Source: Methylobacterium organophilum (GTDB lineage Bacteria > Pseudomonadota > Alphaproteobacteria > Rhizobiales > Beijerinckiaceae). From it: a stretch of DNA of 64,000 nt. Within the stretch, counting starts at the first letter, position 1. Each line of letters starts with the position of its first letter. Below the pieces are notes generated by a model. The model had not been told where the DNA came from and ran no database searches. It worked only from the letters and a program-made list of their open reading frames with translations. Position numbers and translations under genes: made by a program. Positions 27,537-35,100 of this stretch are shown here, in pieces. Where the stretch lies: the NCBI RefSeq assembly GCF_022179465.1, contig NZ_BPQV01000001.1, positions 517,053 to 581,052 of the forward strand. Reading direction: 5' to 3'.

Positions 27537-28574
27537 CTAGGAAATTTTCGACCTAATTCTTTGAAGGCCTGCCTCCGCCAGATTTAGATGTTCTTCTCTT
27601 GCCGTACAAAGGTAGTTGAGAACGCGCGCTCCGACGTTCTGAGCGAGCCAGTCCTGCGTCGAAGATCTGTCGTACGGCTTCAGCGAGATGCTCTCATCGT
27701 CGATCGCGTAGATCTTGTAGCCGTACTCATCAAGGATTGCATGGCAGGCAGCGAATTTTTCGGCACCTTGGATTTCGAGGAAGAGCGTCGGAAGCCCCCG
27801 GAGCGTATTTCTTGCTCCGGCGAGCACGATGTCCTCCAAGCCCTCCACGTCGATCTTCAGCAAATCCGGATCAAGGATTCCTTGCTGTGTCAGGATCACG
27901 TCGAGAGGGGCCGCCGTCACCACTTCCGTCCTGACCGCGACATCGGCGGCGTTCTCGCTGTACCCTGCGAGAGAGGCGCCGGTATCAAGCACGTCCGGTC
28001 CCCAGGCGACCCGCAGCGTTAACGTACCCACTGCGTTCGACACTGCGAAAGGGCATACCTTGAGTTTCGGATAACAGCCATTGGCGACGAGGTTGGTGAA
28101 CAGCCGCGCCCGCGTCGCCGGGTTAGGCTCTACCGCCAGAACGGTGGCTTTCGGAGCGGCGAGCTGGGCTAGGATCCCGTAGAGGCCGGTGAAGGCGCCG
28201 ACATCCGCCACGGCTTTCGCGGTGCGCGCGATCTTGAGCCAAGCCGCCACGCTCGCGGCCTCATAGCTGTCGGGGCCGTAGGCATGGTAGACCATGGCCA
28301 CGCCATCATCATTGGTCGATAGCATCGTAAAATCGATGTGATCGACAGAGCAGGCTACCCAACCAAAGTATGGGCGCTCTGCTCTGAACCTATGACCATC
28401 GACATCGTGCTGGCTTGCTGGTCGATATTGATAGCCCGGCTGCCGCCATGGTCTCGCAGCCAACGAGGCATCGTTCAGCGAATTGAGCCACCCGGCTCGC
28501 GTCCCATCGAGATGCATCCCATGCCCCGCTCTTGCGTCGAGGCACCAATAAATCAGAGGTAGTTGTCGTATCAA
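27537..28574 (-). CDS. FkbM family methyltransferase
   Basis: A 345-residue protein with a C-terminal FkbM-type SAM-dependent methyltransferase domain (about 110-290). Motif I is VADVGAFTGLYG, followed by AVEPNPATRARLF and the family signature LLKIDVEGLEDIVLAGA. FkbM enzymes methylate sugars or other hydroxyl groups, often on surface glycans; the substrate here is unknown. The first 100 residues have no recognised domain. The start is doubtful: TTG at 28574 without a ribosome site, or ATG at 28517. It lies between the presumed origin and an integrase remnant, with lower GC than the core genes, so it may be island cargo with a damaged 5' end. Confidence 0.75.
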   Translation of the reverse strand: MIRQLPLIYWCLDARAGHGMHLDGTRAGWLNSLNDASLAARPWRQPGYQYRPASQHDVDGHRFRAERPYFGWVACSVDHIDFTMLSTNDDGVAMVYHAYGPDSYEAASVAAWLKIARTAKAVADVGAFTGLYGILAQLAAPKATVLAVEPNPATRARLFTNLVANGCYPKLKVCPFAVSNAVGTLTLRVAWGPDVLDTGASLAGYSENAADVAVRTEVVTAAPLDVILTQQGILDPDLLKIDVEGLEDIVLAGARNTLRGLPTLFLEIQGAEKFAACHAILDEYGYKIYAIDDESISLKPYDRSSTQDWLAQNVGARVLNYLCTAREEHLNLAEAGLQRIRSKIS

Positions 28575-28784
28575 GACATCAATTTAAGATTGCATCCCGC
28601 TTACGAGACGCCCAAAGCACACATCGGATTGCCGGAGCGCTATCGCAATCCGGGCCGCACCCGCCTCACCAGGTGCCGGTTCACGACCCGGGACTGGCTG
28701 TCGCTCGCCGGTATCCCGATCGTGATGCTCGGCGTGATCGCGCACACCATTGACCAGCCGGTCGGGTAGCTGCCGTAACGATTT

Positions 28785-29119
28785 ATGCCCAAGCGGTCGG
28801 CACCTCGGCGACCTCCATCGTGTCGCGGGGTGAGCGCATCTCGAACTTCGTCGACTACCTGCAGGCGCATTCCAGCTCGGCCCGGGCCGGCACGACAGTG
28901 CCACGGCCCCAGCGTGCGTTGCAGACGTCCAGCGCCGCCATCACCCCGCACACCCTGCGGGCACACCGCAGCGACATGGCTCATGCTCAACGGGACCGAC
29001 CTGTGGGGAGCCGCCGGTTATCTCGGCACGACCACGAGACGCTCGAGCATGTCTACGGCCATCACCACCCGGACCACCAGAAGCAGGCCGCGGCGAACAT
29101 CGTGCGGAAGATCGGATGA
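28785..29119 (+). pseudogene. Tyrosine recombinase (integrase) remnant, C-terminal part, frameshifted
   Basis: Reading three successive frame segments rebuilds the catalytic end of a phage-type integrase: ITPHTLR, then HTAATWLMLNGTDLWGAAGY, then ETLEHVYGHHHPDHQ. An extra base near 28960 and a missing base near 29034 break and then restore the frame. The His-x-x-Arg box, the second His and the tyrosine nucleophile in HVYGHHHP can all be seen, but no single frame encodes them. The N-terminal two thirds are not recognisable; bases 28575-28784 hold nothing I can name. The remnant reads toward the 3' end of tRNA-Pro, the usual integration target, so a genomic island probably once entered here. Confidence 0.8.
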
Positions 29120-29188
29120 AGCCCGGTCCACGCTTAGAGCAAGGGCGCTTGGCTTAAACGGCAAGTATCGAGAAGATCTCGGGAATCT

Positions 29189-29265
29189 TGGTCGGAGTGG
29201 CAGGATTTGAACCTGCGACCCCCACGTCCCGAACGTGGTGCGCTACCAGACTGCGCTACACTCCG
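29189..29265 (-). tRNA. tRNA-Pro (anticodon CGG)
   Basis: A 77-base cloverleaf on the minus strand. Acceptor stem CGGAGTG pairs with CACTCCG, followed by A and an encoded CCA. The anticodon stem CCACG/CGTGG encloses loop TTCGGGA, giving anticodon CGG (proline, codon CCG). The T-arm carries GTTCAAATC. Its 3' end points at the integrase remnant 70 bases away. Confidence 0.97.
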
Positions 29266-29352
29266 AAGCTGGGCCCCAGGGGGCCAGCGGGTCGGCTTAT
29301 AGCGAGGGGGCCTTCCGGCTGCAAGTGAAACCGGCGATTCCTTTTCGCCTGC

Positions 29353-30117
29353 TCAGGAACGGCATTCCGGCAGAGCGCGGAACCAGCCGGCCGGCAGAGT
29401 GCGGTGCTGCAGGGAGGCACCGGAGGCCTCGATCGCGACCGCACCGGGATGCCGCGCATCCGCATGGGCGTCGTGCAGGCTCCAGGCGGTGGCGTCCGTT
29501 CCCGGGCTCGCCAGGGCCAGGAGACGCGGCACGGCGGGCGGGAGGCTCACGCTGATCCGCTCGAGCCCGAAGCCGATCCCGATTCCGAGGGCCTTCAGCA
29601 CGGCTTCCTTGCGCGTCCAGGCCCCGTAGAAGGCATCTTCCTTCGCGGATTCGGGAAGCCTTCGAAAGATCTCCCGTTCGCTTACCGACAGGATACGGCA
29701 GGCGAACTCGGCCAGATCCGGAATCGGGCGGATGCCTTCGACATCGACGCCGATCCGATGGCTCGGGCTCACGGCGATCAGCGCATGGGATCCGGAATGG
29801 GTGAGGTTGAACTGCAACCGGCCCTGCCAGGGCGGCGCGAGATCCGGCTTACCATTCGCGTCCCGCGGAAAGGCGAGGACGTGGGGCGGACAGTCCAAGG
29901 CGGCGCCGAGGATCAGGCGCAGGGCCGCCCGGCTGCCGACGGAGCGATCATGGTCCTCCCGCCGATGGAAGCGGTCCGCCTGCCCGCGCTCCGCCTCGTC
30001 CAGGAGGTCGCGGCAGGCGGCGCGACCCGCGGCGTCGAGATCGATCGGGACGCGCCAGACCACCGGTCCGGCAACGGGGCCGGGACGCGCCTCGATCCAG
30101 GGCGAGGGCGCGATCAC
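29353..30117 (-). CDS. 4'-phosphopantetheinyl transferase (Sfp type)
   Basis: A 254-residue enzyme that moves phosphopantetheine from CoA to carrier proteins of fatty-acid, polyketide or peptide synthesis. The two family motifs are visible: IGVDVEGI (Mg2+ and CoA binding) and FYGAWTRKEAVLKALG. FNLTHSGSHALIAVS precedes them, as expected. Length matches the Sfp/Gsp group rather than the short AcpS group. The GTG at 30117 overlaps the preceding stop by 4 bases, so it is translationally coupled to the M16 peptidase gene. The carrier-protein partner is not in this window. Confidence 0.9.
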   Translation of the reverse strand: MIAPSPWIEARPGPVAGPVVWRVPIDLDAAGRAACRDLLDEAERGQADRFHRREDHDRSVGSRAALRLILGAALDCPPHVLAFPRDANGKPDLAPPWQGRLQFNLTHSGSHALIAVSPSHRIGVDVEGIRPIPDLAEFACRILSVSEREIFRRLPESAKEDAFYGAWTRKEAVLKALGIGIGFGLERISVSLPPAVPRLLALASPGTDATAWSLHDAHADARHPGAVAIEASGASLQHRTLPAGWFRALPECRS

Positions 30118-31409
30118 GCTGCGCGGAAGGCGTGCGTGATTTGCTCGAGGGACGGCAGCTTGCGGATCGGGCCGATCGCCGACAGGGTCGGCAGGCCCGC
30201 CAGCATCTGGCGGCCGGCCTCCCGCACCGCCTCGACACCGGCGGCATCGACCTTGGCGATGATCTCCTGCGCGGGGATGATGCGGCCCCAGGCGAGGAGA
30301 TGGCGGGCATTGCGCTCGATCCGGCCGCCCGGCGTCTCCAGGGCGGAGAGCAGGGAGACCTTGAGCTGGGCCTTGGCCCGGGCGAGCTCTTCCGCGTCGA
30401 GCTGCTCCGTCGCCGCACGGGTCGCCGCGATCGTGACCTCGACGAGCTCCGGCAGGTCCTCGGCCGAGGTGCCTGCTCCGATGCCGAACAGGCCGCAATC
30501 GGAGAAGGGCCAGTGGAAGGCCTGGATCTCGTAGGCGAGGCCGCGGGTCTCGCGCACCTCGTGCCAGAGCCGCGAGGTCAGGCCACCGCCGAGCACCTGG
30601 CTGAACAGGTGCAGGGCGTAATAGCCCTCGTCCCGGAAGGAGAGGCCCGGCAGGCCGATGACGAGGTTGGCCTGTTCCAGCTTGCGGAGCAGACGCCGCT
30701 CGCCGCCGCGATAGAGGCCGGCCTCCATCTCCGGCGCCGCAGCGGGGGCGAGATGGCCGAAGGACTTTTCCGCCGCGGCGACGATGGCCTCGTGCTCCAC
30801 GGCGCCGGCGGCGGCGAGCACCATCCGGCCCGGCACGTATTCGCGGGCGAGGTAGCCCTCGATCGCGGCCCGGTCGAAACCCGAGATCGTCTCCGGCGTG
30901 CCGAGGATCGGCCGACCCACGGCCTGGCCGGGGAAGGCGGCTTCCGTGAAGGCCTCGTAGACCACGTCGTCGGGGGTGTCCTCGATCGCGGCGTATTCCT
31001 GCAGGATCACGCTCTTCTCGCGGGCGAGCTCGCCGGCATCGAAGGTCGAGCGGGTCAGGATGTCGCCGATCACGTCGAGGGCGACCTCGACATCCTCGCC
31101 GAGCACCCGGGCGGTGTAGCTCGTGCTCTCGGTGCTCGTGGCGGCGTTGATCTCGCCGCCCACATTCTCGATGTCCTCCGCGATCCGCCGGGCGGAGCGG
31201 GTCTGCGTGCCCTTGAAGGCCATGTGCTCGATGAGATGGCTCAGGCCATGCTCCTCGGGCCGCTCGTTGCGCGAACCGACGCCGACCCAGACGCCGAGGG
31301 TGGCGGTGGCCACCCCCGGGATCGCCTCGGTGGCGACGGTGAGCCCGTTGGCGAGGCGGCTGACGCGCAGGCCCGGCGAGGCGCCGAAGGTCGAGAAATG
31401 CTGGTTCAT
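30114..31409 (-). CDS. M16 family zinc peptidase (processing peptidase-like)
   Basis: A 431-residue inverzincin. The active-site HLIEH (HxxEH) is at about residues 57-61 in SHLIEHMAFKGT, and the distal Glu lies about 75 residues later near EKSVILQEYAAIEDTP. The glycine-rich loop VLGGGLTSRLW, typical of mitochondrial processing peptidase beta-like proteins, is also present. Alphaproteobacterial homologues sit next to thrC, as here; their substrates are unclear. Start and stop each overlap a neighbour by 4 bases. Confidence 0.92.
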   Translation of the reverse strand: MNQHFSTFGASPGLRVSRLANGLTVATEAIPGVATATLGVWVGVGSRNERPEEHGLSHLIEHMAFKGTQTRSARRIAEDIENVGGEINAATSTESTSYTARVLGEDVEVALDVIGDILTRSTFDAGELAREKSVILQEYAAIEDTPDDVVYEAFTEAAFPGQAVGRPILGTPETISGFDRAAIEGYLAREYVPGRMVLAAAGAVEHEAIVAAAEKSFGHLAPAAAPEMEAGLYRGGERRLLRKLEQANLVIGLPGLSFRDEGYYALHLFSQVLGGGLTSRLWHEVRETRGLAYEIQAFHWPFSDCGLFGIGAGTSAEDLPELVEVTIAATRAATEQLDAEELARAKAQLKVSLLSALETPGGRIERNARHLLAWGRIIPAQEIIAKVDAAGVEAVREAGRQMLAGLPTLSAIGPIRKLPSLEQITHAFRAA

Positions 31410-32824
31410 ACCGGGCTGCCCCGCGTGATCCGTGCGCGCTCGCGGATGAACCGCTCCACCGCCGACTGGTCGTTGGCGAGGTTCGCGACCGTCTCCGGCC
31501 GGTCCATCAGGTCGGCGAGATGCGGCGGCAGGACGGGACGGCCGCCGCCGGTGGCCTGCGAGACCGCGTCCGGGAACTTGGCCGGATGCGCGGTGGCCAG
31601 AGCCACCACGGGGGTCTTCGGGTCCTTCTGCAGGAGCTTGCGCCCGGCCCGCACGCCGATGGCGCTGTGGGGATCGAGCACCACCCCCGTCTTCCGGTAG
31701 GTGCCGGCGATCTCGTCGACCACGTCGGGCTCGTGCACGGCGGCGGCGTCGAACTCGCTGCGCACGCTGCGCAGGACCGCCGCGTCGAGGTGGAAGCCGC
31801 CCGACTGCTTCAGGCCCGCCATCAGCCGGCCGAGCGCGGCGGCGTCGCGGCCGAGGGCCTCGAACAGCAGCCGCTCGAAATTCGAGGAGATCTGGATGTC
31901 CATCGAGGGCGAGGTCGTCGCCTGCACGCCGCGGATCTCGTAGGCGCCGTGCTCCAGCGTCCGGGCCAGGATGTCGTTGGCGTTGGTGCCGATCATCAGC
32001 CGCTCGACCGGCAGGCCCATGCGCTTGGCGACCCAGCCGGCGAGGATGTCGCCGAAATTGCCCGTCGGCACCGCGAAGGAGACCGGGCGATGGGGCGCGC
32101 CGAGGCTGACGGCGCTCGTGAAGTAATAGACCGCCTGCGCCGCGACCCGGGCCCAGTTGATCGAGTTGACGCCGGAGAGCCGGACCGAATCGGCGAAATC
32201 CGCGTGCTGGAACATCGCCTTCACGAGGTTCTGGCAATCGTCGAAATTGCCGTCGATGGCGATGGCGTGCACGTTCGGCGAGACGATGGTGGTCATCTGC
32301 TTGCGCTGCACGTCCGAGACGCGGCCATGCGGGAACAGGATGAACACGTCGACCTGATCGAGGCCCTTGAAGGCCTCCACCGCGGCGCTGCCGGTATCGC
32401 CCGAGGTGGCGCCGACGATGGTGGCGCGGGCGCCGCGCTGGCGCAGGACATGGTCCATCAGCCGCCCGAGCAGCTGCATCGCCACGTCCTTGAAGGCGAG
32501 CGTCGGGCCGTGGAAGAGCTCGAGCAGGAAGAGATTGTCGTCGAGCTGCGTCAGCGGGCAGATCGCCGGGTGCCGGAAGGTGCCGTAGGCGGCCTCGATC
32601 ATCCCGTCGAGATCCGCATCCGCGATCTCGCCGTCGATCAGCGGGCGCAGGACACGCTTGGCGGCGTCGGCGTAGCGGATGCCGGCGAGATCGGCGATCT
32701 CCGCTTTCGACATCACCGGCCAGCTCTCGGGCACGTAGAGACCGCCGTCACGGGCGAGGCCGGCGAGAAGGGCGTCGGAAAAGCTCAAGGGCGCGGCGGC
32801 GCCGCGGGTCGAGACGTGCAGCAA
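31406..32824 (-). CDS. thrC: Threonine synthase
   Basis: A 472-residue PLP enzyme that turns O-phosphohomoserine into threonine. The PLP-binding lysine lies in GPTLAFKDVAMQLLG, and the phosphate-binding loops are seen in GATSGDTGSAA and PTGNFGDILAG. The N-terminus begins STRGAAAPLSFSDALL, typical of the longer type II ThrC. The start is TTG at 32824 with GGAGG 5 bases upstream. It leads an overlapping operon with the M16 peptidase and the phosphopantetheinyl transferase. Confidence 0.95.
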   Translation of the reverse strand: MLHVSTRGAAAPLSFSDALLAGLARDGGLYVPESWPVMSKAEIADLAGIRYADAAKRVLRPLIDGEIADADLDGMIEAAYGTFRHPAICPLTQLDDNLFLLELFHGPTLAFKDVAMQLLGRLMDHVLRQRGARATIVGATSGDTGSAAVEAFKGLDQVDVFILFPHGRVSDVQRKQMTTIVSPNVHAIAIDGNFDDCQNLVKAMFQHADFADSVRLSGVNSINWARVAAQAVYYFTSAVSLGAPHRPVSFAVPTGNFGDILAGWVAKRMGLPVERLMIGTNANDILARTLEHGAYEIRGVQATTSPSMDIQISSNFERLLFEALGRDAAALGRLMAGLKQSGGFHLDAAVLRSVRSEFDAAAVHEPDVVDEIAGTYRKTGVVLDPHSAIGVRAGRKLLQKDPKTPVVALATAHPAKFPDAVSQATGGGRPVLPPHLADLMDRPETVANLANDQSAVERFIRERARITRGSPV

Positions 32825-32906
32825 GGATGCCTCCGGGAAGGCGCTCCCTCTACACGATGACGAAACGCGTGTCGAAGCGGAGCCGAAGATGTCGTTCGCG
32901 CGAAGA

Positions 32907-33326
32907 TCAGGTGTTGCTGCCGGGCGCCTTGCGCAGCTGGCATCCGGTGATGCGCCATTGCCCGTCCGTCTGCTTCTGCAGGGAATAGACGGCGAGCCAG
33001 TCGATGCCGTTCTCGTCCTGCAGGCTCAGGCCCTGCGTGATTTCGTCCTCGCCCGTGTCCTCGCTGCCGGCAAAGCTGTAGCTGCGCGGGCGCAGCACCG
33101 CGGGATAGCCCTTCTCGACCATGGCGAGGAAGGTTTCGGGAGAGGGGAACAGGGTGCGGATCTGGGGCGCGGCCTGATCATAGGCGGTGGCCGGGTCGTT
33201 CCGGCGGAAGGCCTCGATCTGCCGCGTGATGGTGCCCCGTGCCGCCTGCCGGTCGGCCTCGTCGGCCGCGAGGCCCGCGGCGGGCATCAGGAGCGTCAGG
33301 AGGACGCCCGAGAGGACGATGCGCAT
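32907..33326 (-). CDS. Secreted DUF4864-like protein
   Basis: A 139-residue protein with a Sec signal (1-20, ending GLAA). The mature part (TRQIEAFRRNDPATAYDQAAP, MVEKGYPAVLRP, YSLQKQTDGQWRITGC) looks like the alphaproteobacterial DUF4864 family, related in fold to NTF2/SnoaL-like domains. No catalytic residues are evident. The ATG at 33326 is preferred to one 63 bases upstream because only it starts a signal peptide. Lies 44 bases after opgG on the same strand. Confidence 0.75.
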   Translation of the reverse strand: MRIVLSGVLLTLLMPAAGLAADEADRQAARGTITRQIEAFRRNDPATAYDQAAPQIRTLFPSPETFLAMVEKGYPAVLRPRSYSFAGSEDTGEDEITQGLSLQDENGIDWLAVYSLQKQTDGQWRITGCQLRKAPGSNT

Positions 33327-33370
33327 GGTCCGCCGTCTCCTGCCGAAGGCCGACGATATCGCGGCAAATC

Positions 33371-35041
33371 TCACGCCACCGCATCCCACGTTTCGGTGAT
33401 CGGCTTTCCCGCGTGCGACAGCCGCGCCCGCAGCACCACGTCCCCCGGCGGCAACGGATGGGGCGGACGGTACTCGGCATAGAGCCGCCAGCCCCCCGTC
33501 TGGGGCACCCGCTCGCAGAAGGGCTCGAGGAAGGCGCCGGCGCTCGCCCAGAGCGAAACCGCGATCGGGCTCATCGGATCCTGCGGCAGATCGGGCCCCT
33601 CGAAATCGATCGCGTAGAGCCGGCGCTCCGGGCTCGGCGGGTTGGTCGGGCGCAGGCGCTCGGCGGAGCCGACCCGCGTCGAGACCACCCGGGCGAGGGA
33701 GCGCGGCAGGTCCGCATCCGGCCCCTCGCCGACGGTGGCGAGCGTGTAGGCGAGGTCGATCGGGCGGCCCGCCGTCACCGGCGCCTCGGGGACGAAGGCG
33801 GCCACGATGTTGTCGATCGCCTCGTCCCGCGAAGGGATCTCGTAGAGCTGCACCGAGCCGGCGCCGAGGCTCTCTTTCTCCGGGGCGATCCAGATTCCCG
33901 GCCGGTCCTCGTGCCGGGCCTGCACGTCGAGATAGGCGGCGAAGTGCCGCTCCCGCTGCATCAGGCCGAAGCCCTGGCAGGGTGCGGCCCGGAAGGCGGA
34001 GATCTGCGGGGCGGCTCGGCCGTTGACGAGGGGCCGCCAGAGGCGATCGCCCGGACTCGCGACGCAGAGCCCGTCGGAATCGTGCACCTGGGGCCGGAAA
34101 TCGTCGAAACCCTGGGCGCCCCGGGCGCCCGCACCATTCTGCCCGTGCAGGAACATGCTGGTCAGCGGGGCGAGGCCGAGCCGGGGAATGCTGCGGCGCG
34201 GGTGAAGCGAGGCAGTGACGGTGATCTGCGTCTCCTCGCCCGGGCTCACCGTGAAGCGATAGGCGCCGGTCAGGCTCGGGCCGTCGAGGAGGGCCAGGAT
34301 CGTGAGCCGCGTCTCCTCCGCCGCAGGCTCGAGGATGCGGAATTCGGTGAAGTCCGGAAACTCCTCCTCGCCCGGCCCGCCCGTGTTCACGGCGACCCCG
34401 CGGCAGGACAGACCGTAGACCTGCCTCCTGCCGCGCAGGCGGAAATACGAGGCGCCGAGGAAGACCAGGAATTCCTCCCGCACCTGCGGCGCCCCGGCGT
34501 CGAAGCCGAAGCTCAGGCGGAAGCCGGCATAGCCGAGGGCGGCCGGGTAGGAGCGCCCCTTCAGCGAGGGGCCGAGATCGAACAGCTCGGACGCGTAGTC
34601 GAGCGCCTGCACCCCGCCCTCCCGCTTCTGCAGGAGAAGCGCGACGCGCTTCCTCTGGAGGAAGCCGCGATGGAACGGCTGCAATCCGAAGCGGCCGAGC
34701 AGGAGCGTCTTCTCCGGCCGGAAGCCGATCGCCTGATACTGGTCGTAGGTGAGCGCACCCAGCTCGGCGGGCAGGTCGTCGGCCGCCGGCCGGTAGGGTT
34801 GCGCCGCCAGCGCCTTCGCCCGCTCGACGAGGGCCGGGTAGTCGAGGACGGCCTGATCCGGGCCCTGCGGTGACAGCCTGGCCGGATCCGGTGCCGATTC
34901 GGTGGCCTGCGCCATTGTTCTGGTCGCATTCAGATCTAGGCTAATAGGAACAATAACACCGGCCGACGTGCCGAACGCTGCCCGCATCACCGACCGCCGC
35001 GTCAGCGCGGTCGATTCGAACCCCTCGTCGCGCCTGCCCAT
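33371..35041 (-). CDS. Periplasmic glucan biosynthesis protein OpgG/OpgD (Tat-exported)
   Basis: A 556-residue member of the MdoG family, which shapes osmoregulated periplasmic glucans. The N-terminus (TRRSVMRAAFGT, hydrophobic stretch, MAQA) is a Tat signal, which favours OpgD-like export over the Sec-exported OpgG. The mature protein has family segments YDQYQAIGFRPEKTLL, LGASYFRLRGRRQVYGLS and PEFTEFRI-like EFPDFTEFRI. The start at 35041 is set by the Tat signal; an ATG at 34915 would lose it. It is divergent from opgH with only 59 bases between start codons. Confidence 0.88.
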   Translation of the reverse strand: MGRRDEGFESTALTRRSVMRAAFGTSAGVIVPISLDLNATRTMAQATESAPDPARLSPQGPDQAVLDYPALVERAKALAAQPYRPAADDLPAELGALTYDQYQAIGFRPEKTLLLGRFGLQPFHRGFLQRKRVALLLQKREGGVQALDYASELFDLGPSLKGRSYPAALGYAGFRLSFGFDAGAPQVREEFLVFLGASYFRLRGRRQVYGLSCRGVAVNTGGPGEEEFPDFTEFRILEPAAEETRLTILALLDGPSLTGAYRFTVSPGEETQITVTASLHPRRSIPRLGLAPLTSMFLHGQNGAGARGAQGFDDFRPQVHDSDGLCVASPGDRLWRPLVNGRAAPQISAFRAAPCQGFGLMQRERHFAAYLDVQARHEDRPGIWIAPEKESLGAGSVQLYEIPSRDEAIDNIVAAFVPEAPVTAGRPIDLAYTLATVGEGPDADLPRSLARVVSTRVGSAERLRPTNPPSPERRLYAIDFEGPDLPQDPMSPIAVSLWASAGAFLEPFCERVPQTGGWRLYAEYRPPHPLPPGDVVLRARLSHAGKPITETWDAVA

Positions 35042-35100
35042 CCGTCCCCCTGCCGCGGGGCCGGGCGACCCCGATTGGCCCCGTTCGAGTGCCCCGCCCC

